64,000 bases of DNA from positions 16,410,358 through 16,474,357 of the forward strand of contig OY987244.1 in NCBI GenBank assembly GCA_963920765.1, in the 5' to 3' direction. The translations under genes were made by a program, and so were the position numbers. The notes below the pieces were generated by a model that was given only the letters and a program-made list of their open reading frames with translations, was not told the origin of the DNA and searched no databases. Positions 1-11,183 of this stretch are shown here, piece after piece (the stretch's first letter is position 1; each line of letters opens with the position of its first letter). This stretch comes from Ulota crispa (lineage: Eukaryota > Streptophyta > Bryopsida > Orthotrichales > Orthotrichaceae).

Positions 1-1
1 G

Positions 2-109
2 CTCCAGTTCGGCAGGGCTCTTCTCTGTTGTTACAAGAAGAGCGACAAGTGCAAAGCGAGGCCCGAAGAAGACGACATGGAAACGGATAGGGCGTTCAAG
101 CTTCAATAG
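2..109 (+). CDS. C-terminal end of an unidentified gene (partial)
   Basis: An open frame enters from the left edge and runs 35 codons to TAG at 107-109. The peptide is hydrophilic, rich in Cys, Lys and acidic residues (it contains LLCCYKKSDKCK and PEEDDMETDRAFKLQ). The stretch 1-250 is clearly richer in G+C than the following AT-rich repeats, as the other exons of this window are. A GTAAGTG donor-like site lies just after the stop, at about 123-130. I do not recognise the family. It could be a chance frame; the support is composition and the lack of other stops over the short piece. Confidence 0.35.
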   Translation, partial: LQFGRALLCCYKKSDKCKARPEEDDMETDRAFKLQ

Positions 110-258
110 CGTGGTGACGAGCGGTAAGTGAAAAAAGCGCGGGGTGACACATCGTCGCACGCTCGCTGCTACAAATCTGTGGATCTCATCGCCATCTGAT
201 GGCACTCTCCAGAGATTGGCTCCTCGATGTTCGCTTTTCGTTGTTGTATTTACAGGCC

Positions 259-330
259 TACACTAAAATAGTGTATTTGGGTTGCCCCACACCAATTTCT
301 TGACATTCTACACTATATAAATATTTATTG
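259..330. mobile_element. degenerate end of a TIR MITE (family of 57544-57775)
   Basis: The sequence from TACACTAAAATAGTGTATTT onward resembles the left end of the complete element at 57544-57775 (TACACCAAATGGTGCATTTA, then a GTTGC-CCACAC block). The matching right end was not found, so this is a remnant. Confidence 0.35.
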
Positions 331-542
331 GTACTATAGTAATTTTCATGTAGAGGCTGTTTGTTTGGATGTTTGTCACATTGAGATTTCCCAGGGCTGT
401 GTGTCCCCCTATTGCATGCTTGGTATCATTGGAAAGTTCTCGGCAAGTACAGGTGCACGGGTTTGGTTTGGTGACATTTGAGCCTACGGTGAAAAAATTA
501 TTGAATTTCAAAGTTTTTATGGATTAAATATTAATAAAATTA

Positions 543-1500
543 TTAAATGGATAAAGACAAGTTTTGTTTAAAAATAGGGCAGAGTTTTGAGAAAAAAATC
601 TCAAAAACTGCCAACTTTTAGTGCATTGCCCAAAATTGAAATTAAAACCTTTTTTCTCAATTTCAACAATACAAAAGTGTGCAAAACAAACAAAATACTA
701 TGTGCAAAAAAATTCAGCCCATTTGACTATGTGGATAGTAAGATTATAATGTTTGAAGTGAGAAAAATAGCTATTTTTCATTCCTGCAAAACAAGGTTAA
801 CAAACTTTGACCCTTCCTAGAGTAAAATTTTTGCTCTACACAAATTTGAGCTTTTTGACTATTCACAAGTATATGATGTTAGGTTCACTCATGAAAATTT
901 TCAATGCAAAAATACAATCTAGCTTGTTCTAAATCATCTTCCAATGCAAAGAGGTTAAGCGAATTGGCAATACATTAGTCATTCTTTCATGATTTCTTGT
1001 GCAATGAGGAAGTCTTTTATTTGAAATCAAAATGGTTAAAAATTAGAGGCAAACATTTGAAACATATGAAAAAAAGTTTCTAGAGCTTTGGGTTTATAGA
1101 TTGAAAGATAACAGGGCCTAAAGTTAGAGGTTTTTTTTTTCTTGAAACTGCCCAAACATAGTTAACAAAGTTTGACTCCTTTCAAAATGTGATGTGAGAG
1201 CTCAATTTTTGTTTTTGAAAATTGTACAACATGTTTCTTAGTACTTGCCAAATTTCAAAAAGTTGATGAGAGTTCTAGCATAAGATTCTCCAAAGATGCC
1301 CAACTACCCAAGATGCCCAATTTCTTTTGGGCAACACAACTTTTGAACTGAGCATCCAATTGCTTACATTTCCACTTAGGGAATACATATCTGCACCTTG
1401 TGTAACAATTTTGAGAAAATAAAATAAAAATTGACTCCCTATGACCCTACCCAAGTTCTCAAGTGGGTGTCAAACATCCACTTGGTCCTTTAGGGGTTAA
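543..1500. mobile_element. piggyBac-like MITE, family A
   Basis: The right end is clear: CTTGGTCCTTTAGGGGTTAA closes at 1500. A decayed left end (TTAA, then ATGGATAAAGACAAG) at 543 gives 958 bp, close to the 0.93-kb family A copies at 8157-9097 and 31116-32042. No coding frame of note. The left boundary is inferred. Confidence 0.6.
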
Positions 1501-1829
1501 CTAAGTATAAATTGAATGATCACTTAAAAATAAAGTAGAGTACAAGTTTAACTGCAATAAAGTAAAAGTTCAACCACTGGTGGCATGAAAAGATGGCATG
1601 GGGGGCATGGGGGGTGAAAATTGGGCCAATGACACATGGTCACACTAGTAACTATTGTAATAAACAATTTTCAAAGGGCTTGGCAACAACAACAAAGTTG
1701 CAAGAAAACAAACTAGTAGTTTTCAGGTTGTAAACCATCTGAAATATTAATATCTCTAAAAAATTGCATGTGCCTCTACATTGCCAAGTGATGAATCATG
1801 AGGCAACCTTTCAAAGTTAGGCAATCTAA
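1501..1829. other. AT-rich spacer, nothing recognised
   Basis: No credible coding frame, RNA gene or clean repeat end was seen. A GGGGGGCATGGGGGG run sits near 1599-1614. Confidence 0.5.
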
Positions 1830-2200
1830 GGGGTAAATTACAAATAGGAGCACAAAAATGAAAAATATTGTAGATAAGGGCACAGTTTCAAGATAACTAC
1901 AAATAGTGGCACAATTTCAAAAACATAGTTTGTAGAATCTTGTAAAATCATGGTTTGAACATTGGTTGATTTCCATACTTTCCACTCAATGTTGGCTAAC
2001 TTCCAAAAAACTTAAAAGCCTCTCCAAATCAAGCCCCTAATGAAATTTTAATATAGGGGTCTTGAGCTCGTATTTGCAATTACTTTGAAATTGTGTCCCT
2101 ATATGTGATACTTTTTTGTTTTTGTGCCCCTATCTGTGATATTTTTTGTTTTTGTGTCCTTTATAATATTTTTTTTGTGCCTTTATTTGTAATTTCTCCC
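1830..2200. mobile_element. TIR MITE, hAT-like target duplication
   Basis: Long imperfect inverted ends: GGGGTAAATTACAAATAG on the left, and TTTATTTGTAATTTCTCCC on the right. The flanks repeat AATCTAA on both sides, a 7-8 bp duplication. The inner arms also mirror each other (GGCACAGTTTCA against TGAAATTGTGTCC). 371 bp, no coding capacity. Class assignment rests on the duplication length. Confidence 0.65.
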
Positions 2201-2772
2201 AATCTAATTCTTAAGGCAACCTTAATGCATTATTTCGTGTAGAGACACTTTTTGTTGTGTTAAACCTCTAAACAGCTCTATCCATTGATCCCAAATGCTA
2301 TTTTAAAAAGTAGCTCAGGGGCTCAATTTATTGCACATAATTATATATGGGATAAGGGTGGAAAATCTCAGCATTTTTTACAAATGAAATGAAAATAATA
2401 ATTTGTTTCATATTTTGGTAGTATTTAGTGGTATCCTCCATTAAATTCTAGACTAAAATAGGGGCTCTAAATTCAAGTGTGAATTCAAGATTGGCTAGTA
2501 AAGATCTAAAATCTTACATTTTTGTGGCAATTAAAAATCAGAACTTTTCCACCCTAGCCCCACATTAACGTATGTGCAGTGAACCAAGTCTTCCCATCAA
2601 AAGTCTCAAATGCTATTTTCATAAGTAGCTCAAGTGGCTTAAAAACATTGCTAAATGTATTTACTCAAGGAATCTTTGGTTTTTCATTGCAAAACATGAA
2701 ACAATCCACATATTTAGCATTTGCAGTGAAGTATGCTAAACATTGAACTCTTCAACAGCGTGATTCAGTGTC
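2201..2772. other. AT-rich spacer with a weak inverted repeat
   Basis: No gene seen. GATAAGGGTGGAAAA near 2351 is mirrored by TTTTCCACCCTAGCCCC near 2547-2563, which may mark a small worn TIR element. No target duplication was found. Confidence 0.4.
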
Positions 2773-3792
2773 TTAACCCATAACGTGTGACATGGTAAAT
2801 GCTATTTTCACACCATAGCAGTAACAACCAGGGTTTTTTTTGTTTTCTGACCAATGTTTGTGTGACATTTTTTGAAATGATTTGTAGCTTGTGGGCTCCA
2901 TTCCTATTTTGGTTGGAGTTGAAGGTGATCCCTATGCATGGATTTTTGTAATATGATGAGAATTTTTTGTAAGCTAAAAGTATTGAATAGTCTTTTTTTG
3001 AAAATATCCAAATAATCATTCGCATTATTTAATTATTCCATGGAATTGGATTAGACAACACCTCAAACAATTTTAAAATTGTGGCATCAATTTTCAATTT
3101 GATGATAATTTTATGAAAACCTAGGCTGCAATGCAATTTTCATTATTGCAATCTGGGATTTTTTGAATTTTTTCCCTCTCTTTTTTTTCTATAGGCTTGA
3201 AGCTCACGTTTTTCTTTTGAGGCAATTGGGCCTTAAATTGCCCAAAAAGAAAACATTGGTAACTACTACAAGCAAAGATGTGTTGAGTGTCTTTCAATAC
3301 TGTGAATTGGAACAATTTGTACTACACAATAATGTCTACGACAGTGGAATATCAACAACATTACCGTAAATGCAAATAGCATTAGAATGTTGTAGTTGAC
3401 TATTTTTCAAATTTTATTAATATAGTTTAAAGTACTTAATCAAAATCTAAGAAGCATCCAAGTAAAGAGAAAATGAAGAAAATCAATGTTTGCATTAACA
3501 AGGGCTTGAACTCTGTCAGATAAGACAAGTTGTGAAGTTCTCTTTTCACAAATGAAATTAAGCATATTTGAGCTGAAATTTCAATTTATATAAAAAAGAA
3601 AACCATATAACCTACACCTAATGAAGTACACCTAATGAAGTGGTACATAGTATATATGGGACCATTTTTTTTGCTGCATAGCTCCGCCAAAAAATACTCT
3701 TGCCATTAGTTAACTGAGATATGATGCATTAGAGTTGTAGGTTTTCCAAAACCCTAATTTTGGTAAAAATGGCTTGTATGCTTATGGGTTAA
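2773..3792. mobile_element. piggyBac-like MITE, family D
   Basis: Bounded by TTAA at 2773-2776 and 3789-3792. Terminal inverted repeats are TTAACCCATAACGTG on the left and TTAACCCATAAGCATAC on the right (read inward). About 1.02 kb without a convincing gene. The right part is homologous, in reverse, to 57969-58130. The middle (about 2850-3250) is homologous, in reverse, to 63540-63953. It shares its right TTAA with the next element. Confidence 0.7.
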
Positions 3793-4041
3793 CCCTAGAT
3801 CAATTAGGTTGATGTGCATTTATCCACAGCTTAACTACATTATAACTGATTTCTAAATTTTTTTAAATCTTTAAAAGCTAAATAAAAAAAATCTCTAAAA
3901 ATCCCTCAAAAGCTTAAAAAATGCCAATCTAGTGCAATTGGAATTGCAACCACTATTGCTTAACACTACCTTGAAACTGTCATCCAAAATAGCAAAATTG
4001 TTGTTATTTGTGCATTGAAAAGTATGAACATAAAAGGTTAA
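3789..4041. mobile_element. piggyBac-like MITE, family E
   Basis: 253 bp between TTAA at 3789-3792 and TTAA at 4038-4041. The left end is TTAACCCTAGATCAATTAGG; the right end read inward is TTAACCTTTTATGTTCATAC. A related copy lies at 54873-55163; both contain a TTTATCCACAGCTTA block. Its left TTAA is also the right TTAA of the preceding element. Confidence 0.7.
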
Positions 4042-4436
4042 CGCGTAATTCTAGAACTTGCAAACAACATGCACTTTGTCTCATGGATGCATGAAAGTCT
4101 AAAATCACCTCTTAAGAAATTGCAAAAGGAACAAAACAGTGTCAACTCACAATTGGTTATTAGTATACAAGAAAATATCTAAAACTCAAGTGCCCACAAC
4201 TCCTGTGTACTAGAAGTTGGTCCTTGTAAACTATGAGTTCCTAGTTTATAGAATCATGGGCTACTTAGGTTGGTATCTATCTATATATATATATAAATAA
4301 TTAATTGAATGTTGTTTGATTTTGTTTAATGATTTTATCTAAAGCTGTAATCCTCCACTTGAGTGGCTGAAGGTAAGTTCTTTGACTACATTTTTAAATT
4401 GGAGTCATAGTCAACTAAATTAACTGAATTTTGTTT
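4042..4436. other. AT-rich spacer
   Basis: No gene or bounded element seen. A short (TA)n run lies near 4278-4291. Confidence 0.5.
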
Positions 4437-4604
4437 GGATGGAAGATGGAGGTTTGGTTGGAGGATCGAGCTTGGCCGGGGGATGGAGGCTTAGGTGGGG
4501 GATTGGGACTTGGCCGAGGGCCATGGGGGTCATGGAGACCATGGTGGGTCATGGGGACCATGGAGGGTCATGGGGTTGTGGGGACCATGGGGGACATAAT
4601 CTTG
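4437..4604 (+). repeat. G-rich imperfect repeat (CATGGGGACCATGG-type units)
   Basis: A purine-biased plus-strand tract with many GGG and GGGG runs. Units based on GGTCATGGGGACCATGG recur between about 4520 and 4595. It stands out sharply from AT-rich surroundings and could form G-quadruplexes. The open frames across it are a by-product of the repeat. Confidence 0.7.
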
Positions 4605-4630
4605 TCAATACAACAGGCAATATAGACTTC

Positions 4631-4823
4631 TCTATATACATAAAAAAACACATTCAATGAAGTTGCTCATTTTGGTTGGCTAAGAGAGTGCCATGGTGCA
4701 ACTTACAATGACCTACTTGTCTACAAGGGAGACAAGGGAGAAAGTGATACATGTACGTGGTTTACATGCTTATTGCAGGAATATTCTTGTTGCCTCCGTT
4801 GGTACAACGGGTACCTCAACTCG
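4631..4823 (+). mobile_element. short non-autonomous Helitron-like element, copy 1
   Basis: Starts TCTATATACATAAAAAAAC and ends with a hairpin (CCGTTG, GTA, CAACGG at 4796-4810) followed by GTACCTCAACTCG and then T. The second copy at 52652-52904 shares the TC-TATATA start, the GTTGCTCAT block and the hairpin tail. Plant Helitrons normally end CTRR after such a hairpin; here the end reads CTCG, so the class is inferred. Confidence 0.5.
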
Positions 4824-5213
4824 TAGACACAGAAAAGAAAAGGCTCGTATCTCTAATGAAGGAATCACCTGTCATCTCCTAGACTTTCGTAAGAAACAAG
4901 AGCGGGGCGGAATAATAATAGCCCTTCCAACAAGTGCAGGTTCAGTTCCATATTTCAGTTTGCGCAATTACCAGAAAGTACGTAAGTCAAGCTCATTTTT
5001 TACACGTTGAAAATTTTAATCAAAGGTAAATAGGCACGGGCTAAAAAGGCCATTTTGAAAAACGTCCCACTGAAAATAAGCTCACAGGAAAAATAGGCAA
5101 AGAAATGCCACGATGAGAAATTGAGTAACTAGGAAGGAGAGGGAGCATAATGTGGGACAGCAGAGCACCAGTTGACAGATGAGAAAACATGCGAAACAAC
5201 ATAACCCATCACT
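4824..5213. other. spacer, nothing recognised
   Basis: A 105-codon plus-strand frame (4693-5010) spans the Helitron-like tail and this spacer but matches no family I know. No other structure seen. Confidence 0.4.
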
Positions 5214-5376
5214 TTAACCTCTCCATGCCCAAATGGTCAAACTTGGCTGCTCCCAAATCTATAGGAGTTGAAAATGGAATCATTTAGGAACCTCCAAAGA
5301 AGGTAACAGAATGTATCAGAATTTACCAGAATGTACCCATAGGAAGAGGAAACTGGCTTGGGCACTTCGGGGTTAA
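5214..5376. mobile_element. very short piggyBac-like MITE
   Basis: 163 bp between TTAA at 5214-5217 and TTAA at 5373-5376. The ends are TTAACCTCTCCATGCCCAA and, read inward from the right, TTAACCCCGAAGTGCCCAAG. It lies just 3' of the DHHC gene. Confidence 0.6.
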
Positions 5377-5908
5377 ATAAATTACAAATGCAGCGATTAG
5401 GAAGCTTTATAAATCACCGTTACAGAGCATAACCCTAAAAGACAATGCAAAGCCAGACAGAGGCAACACGTTTCGTCCTGGAATTCTAGCCAAGGAAACA
5501 AAAGTATGTCACTGGAAACTCTTACCAGCCAAGCCCAAACAAGAGGTCCGCACTACACCCTATGCATCATCCATAATCTGCACAAAATCCAAAGGAATCA
5601 CTATTGCGAGCGTTGGAACCAAGTTGGACTAGTAACATCCCCCTTCGACTGTAATCATTTGACTTATGAGGTGAGTATTATCATCATCATCAGCCCTGGG
5701 GGATGGAAAACCCAACACAGAAGTACATTATAATGAAGAGAAGAGAAATCTTGGCAAAACCATAGCTAATAAATATTCCACTGCAAATCCATATGACCTA
5801 ATTATTTCCTCTATCAACAGCAAGCAACGCAGTTGCAAATGTCACGAGGGTGTGAGGAAACCCTAATTGGTAGCTAGCTACTGAGTTAACAATTGCTGAA
5901 GTACTTAC
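5377..5908 (-). other. 3' intron, last exon and UTR region of the DHHC gene
   Basis: Downstream of the donor at 5908. Acceptor-like sites on the minus strand include TTTGCAG (about 5794), CCCCCAG (about 5695) and TTGTGCAG (about 5580). Each would give only a few more codons, so the true end of the protein cannot be chosen from sequence alone. Confidence 0.5.
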
Positions 5909-6989
5909 AGTTGAAACAGGAGGTGGGGCGGGCCATGTGGTCTAACTCGTCGGCGCTCGGGAGGACGTAGATGGGGAACTCGGAGCTGGGGGTGCAGCAA
6001 AAGGAATGGACGTTGGCGTCAAGGCCTTGGCTAAAAGGGTGCACTTTGTCCGGGAGAGTACGGAGGTACGTGATGCGGCGTCGCCGGGTCAATTCATACG
6101 TGGTTTGGTTGGTCATGGCCAAGAAGGAGTGGAAGAGGAAGAGCGTGATGAGGAAGCACTCGGTGGTGATGAGCGCCAGGATGACGAGCAACACCAGCGA
6201 TTCCTGCGGCACCGACGTGGTGCCGATGCTCCGCCCGAATGCGCCGATGTACCACACAATGGTCCACATCACGAGCGCCGTCTCGTAACAGATGTACCAC
6301 CAGAACTTGCGGTGGTTGCTCTGCCCCACGCACGTCCCCAGCCATACGCAGTGGTGGTCGAAGCGCAGCACGCATTTGTCGCAGTCGTGACAGTGCTTCG
6401 TCCGCAGTGGCTGCCAGTAGTGGCAGTAGGGGCACCGCCCCCCGGCGTTGCCCCCGCTTGACAACGATGAGCTGTTGGACGCGCGCACCAGGTGACGCCC
6501 ATCGCCGGTGTCGCGCTTCACGTTCTTCGAGTTCAATAGCAACGGACTCGCCTCGGAATGCCCACCGGCTGCTCCTGGCTTCCCGTTCAAAAGCCGTGAC
6601 GATGGCTGGCAGGCGGAGTGCCCGGATGCGACCTCTGCAAAGGAACCATAATAATAGGAGCTCCGACCTGCTTCAGCTGCTGCGGTGGACGATTGTGACG
6701 ACGCCCACGCCCGATTCCCACTTCCATCCAACGCTGACTTGGCCCGCGCTTCGTACCCGACGTCTTTGCGCAACACGTCTTCCAAGTACCCCGGGGTTGA
6801 TCCCGCCGTGCAGCAGTACTGAATCACCACCACCAGCAACAAGAGATAGTAGCACCCCGCCCACCACGAGTACGCCATCGTGCTCCTGTACAAATCCGAG
6901 TCCAGGAACAGCAACCCGCCCACGCCCACCACGTGCACCACCACCCACATCACTCTCACCCCCCATCCGAATTGCCACGCGCTCGGCAT
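5909..6989 (-). CDS. PAT10-like: DHHC-type protein S-acyltransferase, PAT10-like (large 5' exon)
   Basis: Encodes a polytopic enzyme that palmitoylates cysteines of membrane proteins. Translation from ATG at 6989 gives 360 residues. There are two membrane segments (about 10-30 and 40-60), a Ser/Gly/Ala-rich linker, then the zinc-binding cysteine-rich domain (from RCPYCHYW at 185) with the catalytic DHHC at 211-214. Two more membrane segments (about 228-250, 265-290) and a TTYE motif (296-299) follow. The RTKHCHDCDKCVLRFDHHCV stretch resembles Arabidopsis PAT10, which acts at Golgi and vacuole membranes. The frame is open upstream to 7040, but the first ATG of the membrane domain was preferred. 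After residue 360 the sequence reads AACT then GTAAGTAC, a strong donor, so the nearby stop is intron read-through. The short C-terminal exon lies below 5900 and is not resolved. No other intron is seen in this part. Confidence 0.88.
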
Positions 6990-7640
6990 TGCCAATTCGC
7001 TCCCTTGTATCCCACACCACAATTCCCCTTCCCTGCTCACTTGGCTACCTTCGAATCTTCATCTCTCAGCCCACCACTTGGGTCCCCTGAATTTCAAACT
7101 TAGGGTTTCAGGTCCTAATCTCTCGGGTGCTTGCCCAATCCAAATCCTCCTGTTTGAACCCCACCCGAGCCTGGAATCACACACACAAGCACGCTACCCT
7201 GGGTCATATTCCACAGCACGAGCTTGCAAACAAAGACGAAATAGGGCTGCGTGGCAAGCTCGATGGAGTTGAGGGAAGTGGGGTTCTATTCGGAACTACA
7301 GGAGGAGTGAGGGAATCATTATTGTTAGTTGTTAGCAACTGAATTGGGAGCTGTTCTGACACAAGAAGCGAAGAACTCCGCGTTGCAGATCTGATGACGA
7401 CTAAGCTACGACGACGACGACGACGGAGCGATCTACGCCACGAGGGAGGGAGCGAAGCAGGCAGGGCAGTGAAGGAGGGGGATGAGCCAGGGCCAGAGCG
7501 CACGCACTCCGCCTGCATCGCACTCCATCTGGGCTTCTCCCGCGGTTGGGCGGCCTTGGGTTCCTGGTCCTATCCCCGGGGATATCTCATCTTATGACCG
7601 TGATCCCGAGTTCCCGACCCACGCCAGAAGGTAACACAGC
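6990..7640 (-). promoter_or_regulatory. G+C-rich 5' region of the DHHC gene
   Basis: Sequence upstream of the start codon is markedly richer in G+C and CpG than the repeats beyond 7.65 kb and holds no transposon end. It probably includes the 5' UTR and core promoter. A (GAC)n-like run lies at 7409-7424. No TATA box or start site can be assigned with confidence. Confidence 0.5.
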
Positions 7641-7653
7641 CTATTCCCGTTCC

Positions 7654-8116
7654 TTTAACCCTTAACCGCTAATGGATTTGATCATTTTGAAATGGTCAAA
7701 CTTCATGTCTAAGCTAAATTTTGCTTATTAAGTGTGTTCAAATAACAATTTTAAATTTTTATTTGATGGAAATTTTGAATTATTGTGATTTTTAAAGCTA
7801 AATATGGAAATAAAATCATAGAAAATGTATTAAAAAAATTTGTGCTTTCCATCATAAATGAATGGTAGAATGAGAAACATAGTTTTGTAGTTTAAATTTA
7901 AAATACATTTAAAGAGTACAAAATACAAATGAAAAACACGCCCTGTTGTGTTATTTGAATTCTAACACTTGGAGCTTTTAATGGCAAGAACTCTTTCAAA
8001 TGTTGACGTATTTCAAAAAAATTAAACAAAATAGAAGGAAAACATGTCAAGCTTCATTTTCTTAATTTGAACCACATACCAAAAATTGATACTTTGAAAG
8101 TTACAATTAGGGTTGA
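7654..8116. mobile_element. degenerate piggyBac-like MITE
   Basis: The left end is TTAACCCTTAACCGCTAATGG-like at 7654 or 7662. The right end read inward is TCAACCCTAATTG, closing at 8116, where TTAA appears worn to TTGA. No coding capacity. Boundaries moderate. Confidence 0.4.
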
Positions 8117-8156
8117 CTAAGGCGCATCCACTTTTTGGATGCACAGACCTTAAAGA

Positions 8157-9097
8157 ATAAATCCCTAAAGGATTGAGCCCTTTTTCTGCCAAAATCACTA
8201 AAAATTGCCACTTCTAGGAGGTTTAGAAAAAAGGGATTTTATGTTTTGATTTTGGGAAATCCAGCCATAGGATCTTGCCCCAAACTAGAAGAGGTACTTG
8301 TGGGAAAAAAATCAGCTCATTCCAAATGGAGAGGAACAAGATATTTACATCTAAAATGAAAAAAAATAAAAAAAATCCATGCTACCCAAAAATTTCAAAA
8401 GCCTTTGGCCACTCTTGTAACAAAAAAAATTGCTCTATCCAAAGTTGCTCTTTATTTTTTCCATGTAGGAGATCAAGTTAGGTGTGTGTGGGAGAATTTT
8501 CAAATCAATTGGAATTATACAACACATGGGAAAAAATAATAAGTGAAAAGAAGTAGAGAATGAGTCAAACACTAAATTATTAAGAATTTAATTATGGAAA
8601 TGAAAAATGAAAATCCCAATGGTGATAATGTTGTGATAAACAATCTACTTCCTTTAGTTTAATTTTTTTTCCAAAATATTAAAAATCAAGTAAAATAAAG
8701 GACTTTCAAAATTTATTTTAGAGTAGAGATTTCACAATTGCCTGCAAACAAAAACTCCTCATAACTTTCATGTCATTGATTGAGATTGAATGATTCAAAG
8801 CTTTTCATGAATAAAATAATCTAAAGAACCAATTTCAAATTTGAGTTTTAAAAAAAAGTAATTTTTAAAGAAGTTTTTAGGCTGCCCGGATGGGCAATCT
8901 TCCCCAAATTTTCATAAATACATGCATAACTTCTTTGTCAAATGTTGGAATGAAGAAGAAATTAGATGCCCATGTAGATCTTTGAATTCCCCACCTTCAA
9001 TAAAAGTTTCAGAAAATTACACAAAGTAGTTTAGCCATAGGTACATACCTAAAGTCCAACCTGTCCCCCAAAGGGACAACAATCTTTTAGGGGTTAA
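8157..9097. mobile_element. piggyBac-like MITE, family A
   Basis: The right end, TTTTAGGGGTTAA, closes at 9097. The worn left end (ATAA, ATCCCTAAAGGATTGAG) lies at 8157. Long internal similarity to 31116-32042, for example the block with GAATTTTCAAATCAATTGGA and GTAGAGAATGAGTCAAA. About 0.94 kb, no gene. Confidence 0.75.
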
Positions 9098-9659
9098 AAA
9101 CTTGAGAGGACATTTTTCTTCCCCTAGATAACAAAAGAAATCTTCCGCAAGATTGAAAAAAGTTAATATTCATTTGATTTTTTTCAAAAGTGATCATAAA
9201 CACATGATTCATCATGGAAGGTAAAAAAAGTCCTCAAAAATGCACTCATAGTTTTAGGTATTTAAAATTGTAAGAGGACTTACAAACATGATGTTAGGTA
9301 TGTCCCATGTTGCCCATCTTGCAATTTTCATGAAGGCATCATGCATTGATGATTTTGAACATCTGTTATTAAAATTTATTGTCAAACATCAAATTGTTTC
9401 CTTTAAAAAAAATATTACTTCTTGGTTCACTAGTATTGTTTCATTAAAGTTTTGAATATTGAAACATAAAAGGTTTTTCATTATTGTTGTGGTAGCTTTT
9501 TAACTTTGAATAGTGATTTTAGGATCAAATCATGCATTTGAAAAGCAAATTGTATTACGTTGCAAACTTCCACTGTTTCATATATTTGAATCATTCATTC
9601 TTCTAACTTCCAAATCAATCTTGTGATAGTTTTTCACCTTTAAAATTGTATGTTCTAGA
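9098..9659. other. AT-rich spacer
   Basis: No gene, RNA or bounded element recognised between two piggyBac-type elements. Confidence 0.5.
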
Positions 9660-9663
9660 TTAA

Positions 9664-11183
9664 CCCCTAGATGACCAAAGGGCTCCATATGGAGGGGACC
9701 GTATATTAGCGCTACGGTTTGTTTTTGTAGTGAGGGTGCTGAAGGGGGAGGGGGTTTGTCAATTGCACCGCATGATGCGTGTGTTGCAAGCTTGCAATGC
9801 CATAGCAATTTGATTCATTGCAATCGCCCGTTGCGTTTGGAAATGGGCAGATGCATCGAACGCGCTACGGTTTCTTCGGGCAACCTGACAGCTAGCAGGT
9901 GAAACGTAAATCTACAGTGCGGTGTCAGTGCTACCTAGGTGGCTTCATCATGCAAAATGGCGGTTGTGTGTGGCCAGCGTGGAAGATGGGCAGTTACGGT
10001 GCTGATGTGGAAAGAGCGAGACTCAAAGTTTCAGTAGAATATTCTTTTGGCGCAAGGATCAACCTCTCATTCACCATAAATGACTGAATCTATTGCACCT
10101 CCGCAGCAAATCAGTGCAGCTAGGCCGCCGCTACGGTTAAGTCCTACCTTGAACACTTCCAATGTTGATGCACAGATGGAAACCGCCTCATTTTCAATGG
10201 AGGCACCGTCCCTCTTCAGGCGTACTATGCGTGTGGGATTGCATGGAAATGCTTATGAATAGAGGCTTGTGCTTGCAATGTTGTTTTATGAACATTCCAT
10301 CTCTACAACGCAAGGTGGTGTCTCTACATCGACAACGTTTAGATCAGTCTACGCATCCAAAACGAGTGTAACAGCTTGGGCATTGACGACACAGCTCACT
10401 ACGTGCGTATTGTTGACGTTGCGTGTGGTTCATGCAAGCATCGACGGGGCTTTTCAGTACCTGCACTTCTAGGAGCAATGCTTTGTCGACCCGCATTGAG
10501 AACTTTTCTCAGCACCAACAGCTTGTTTCCCGCGGTGGCCGTTGGGTCAAGGTGAGACTGTGGTTCTTTCAACGTCAACAACCGCTAAAGATACTTTGTG
10601 ATTTCCAGCGGAATGTGAACAACATTGGGCACATTGTATCCCTCTCATCAGTTCCAAATTCATGTCACTTTGTACGGTTACCTCGTCCCTAACGCGGTTC
10701 CGTTCATCAAAGTTGCAATGTGGACTTCAAGCCGGTTTGGTTGTAATCAAATCCCACATAATTCAACTCCAAGTTCCCCATAGCAACATAACAATTCACC
10801 AGCATCCAACAAAGCCAAGGCTTGTATATTAACAGCACGACAAGTATGGTAGGTTCAAAAGTTCATAACGGCTCACATACTGTCATAAAACAAGAGTGAA
10901 GGGCTTTTATAAAGTGAACAAATAAAGTTCATGTTCAATGGTCCATTCACGATCACGCCGACGCCTTTAAGGTTCCAAAAATGCCAGGCAGCTTACACAA
11001 GTCCTCAACATCCGCTACATAAAGAGAAACATCAATAACTACATGTTAGGCCTTATAACAATTACAAATCCAACCCTGGCAATTCTAAGCTAGGCCTCCA
11101 TCAAACAGCTATTTGGTCCTACGTATCGTCCAATGCTCTCTAAAACTTTGGCCGTATTGCAAAATCAACCTCAGCACCAACTC
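9664..11183. other. non-coding left arm of the piggyBac element
   Basis: 1.5 kb between the left terminus and the end of the transposase. It starts with a perfect CTCCATATGGAG palindrome near 9683. Several short frames on both strands, none convincing. Confidence 0.5.

Noticed and set aside
4693-5010. 105-codon plus-strand frame
   Set aside because: Spans the Helitron-like tail and spacer, matches no family and lacks the composition of the true exons.
6006-7090. Long plus-strand frames over the DHHC exon
   Set aside because: Mirror frames in G+C-rich coding DNA; the minus strand encodes a clear DHHC enzyme.
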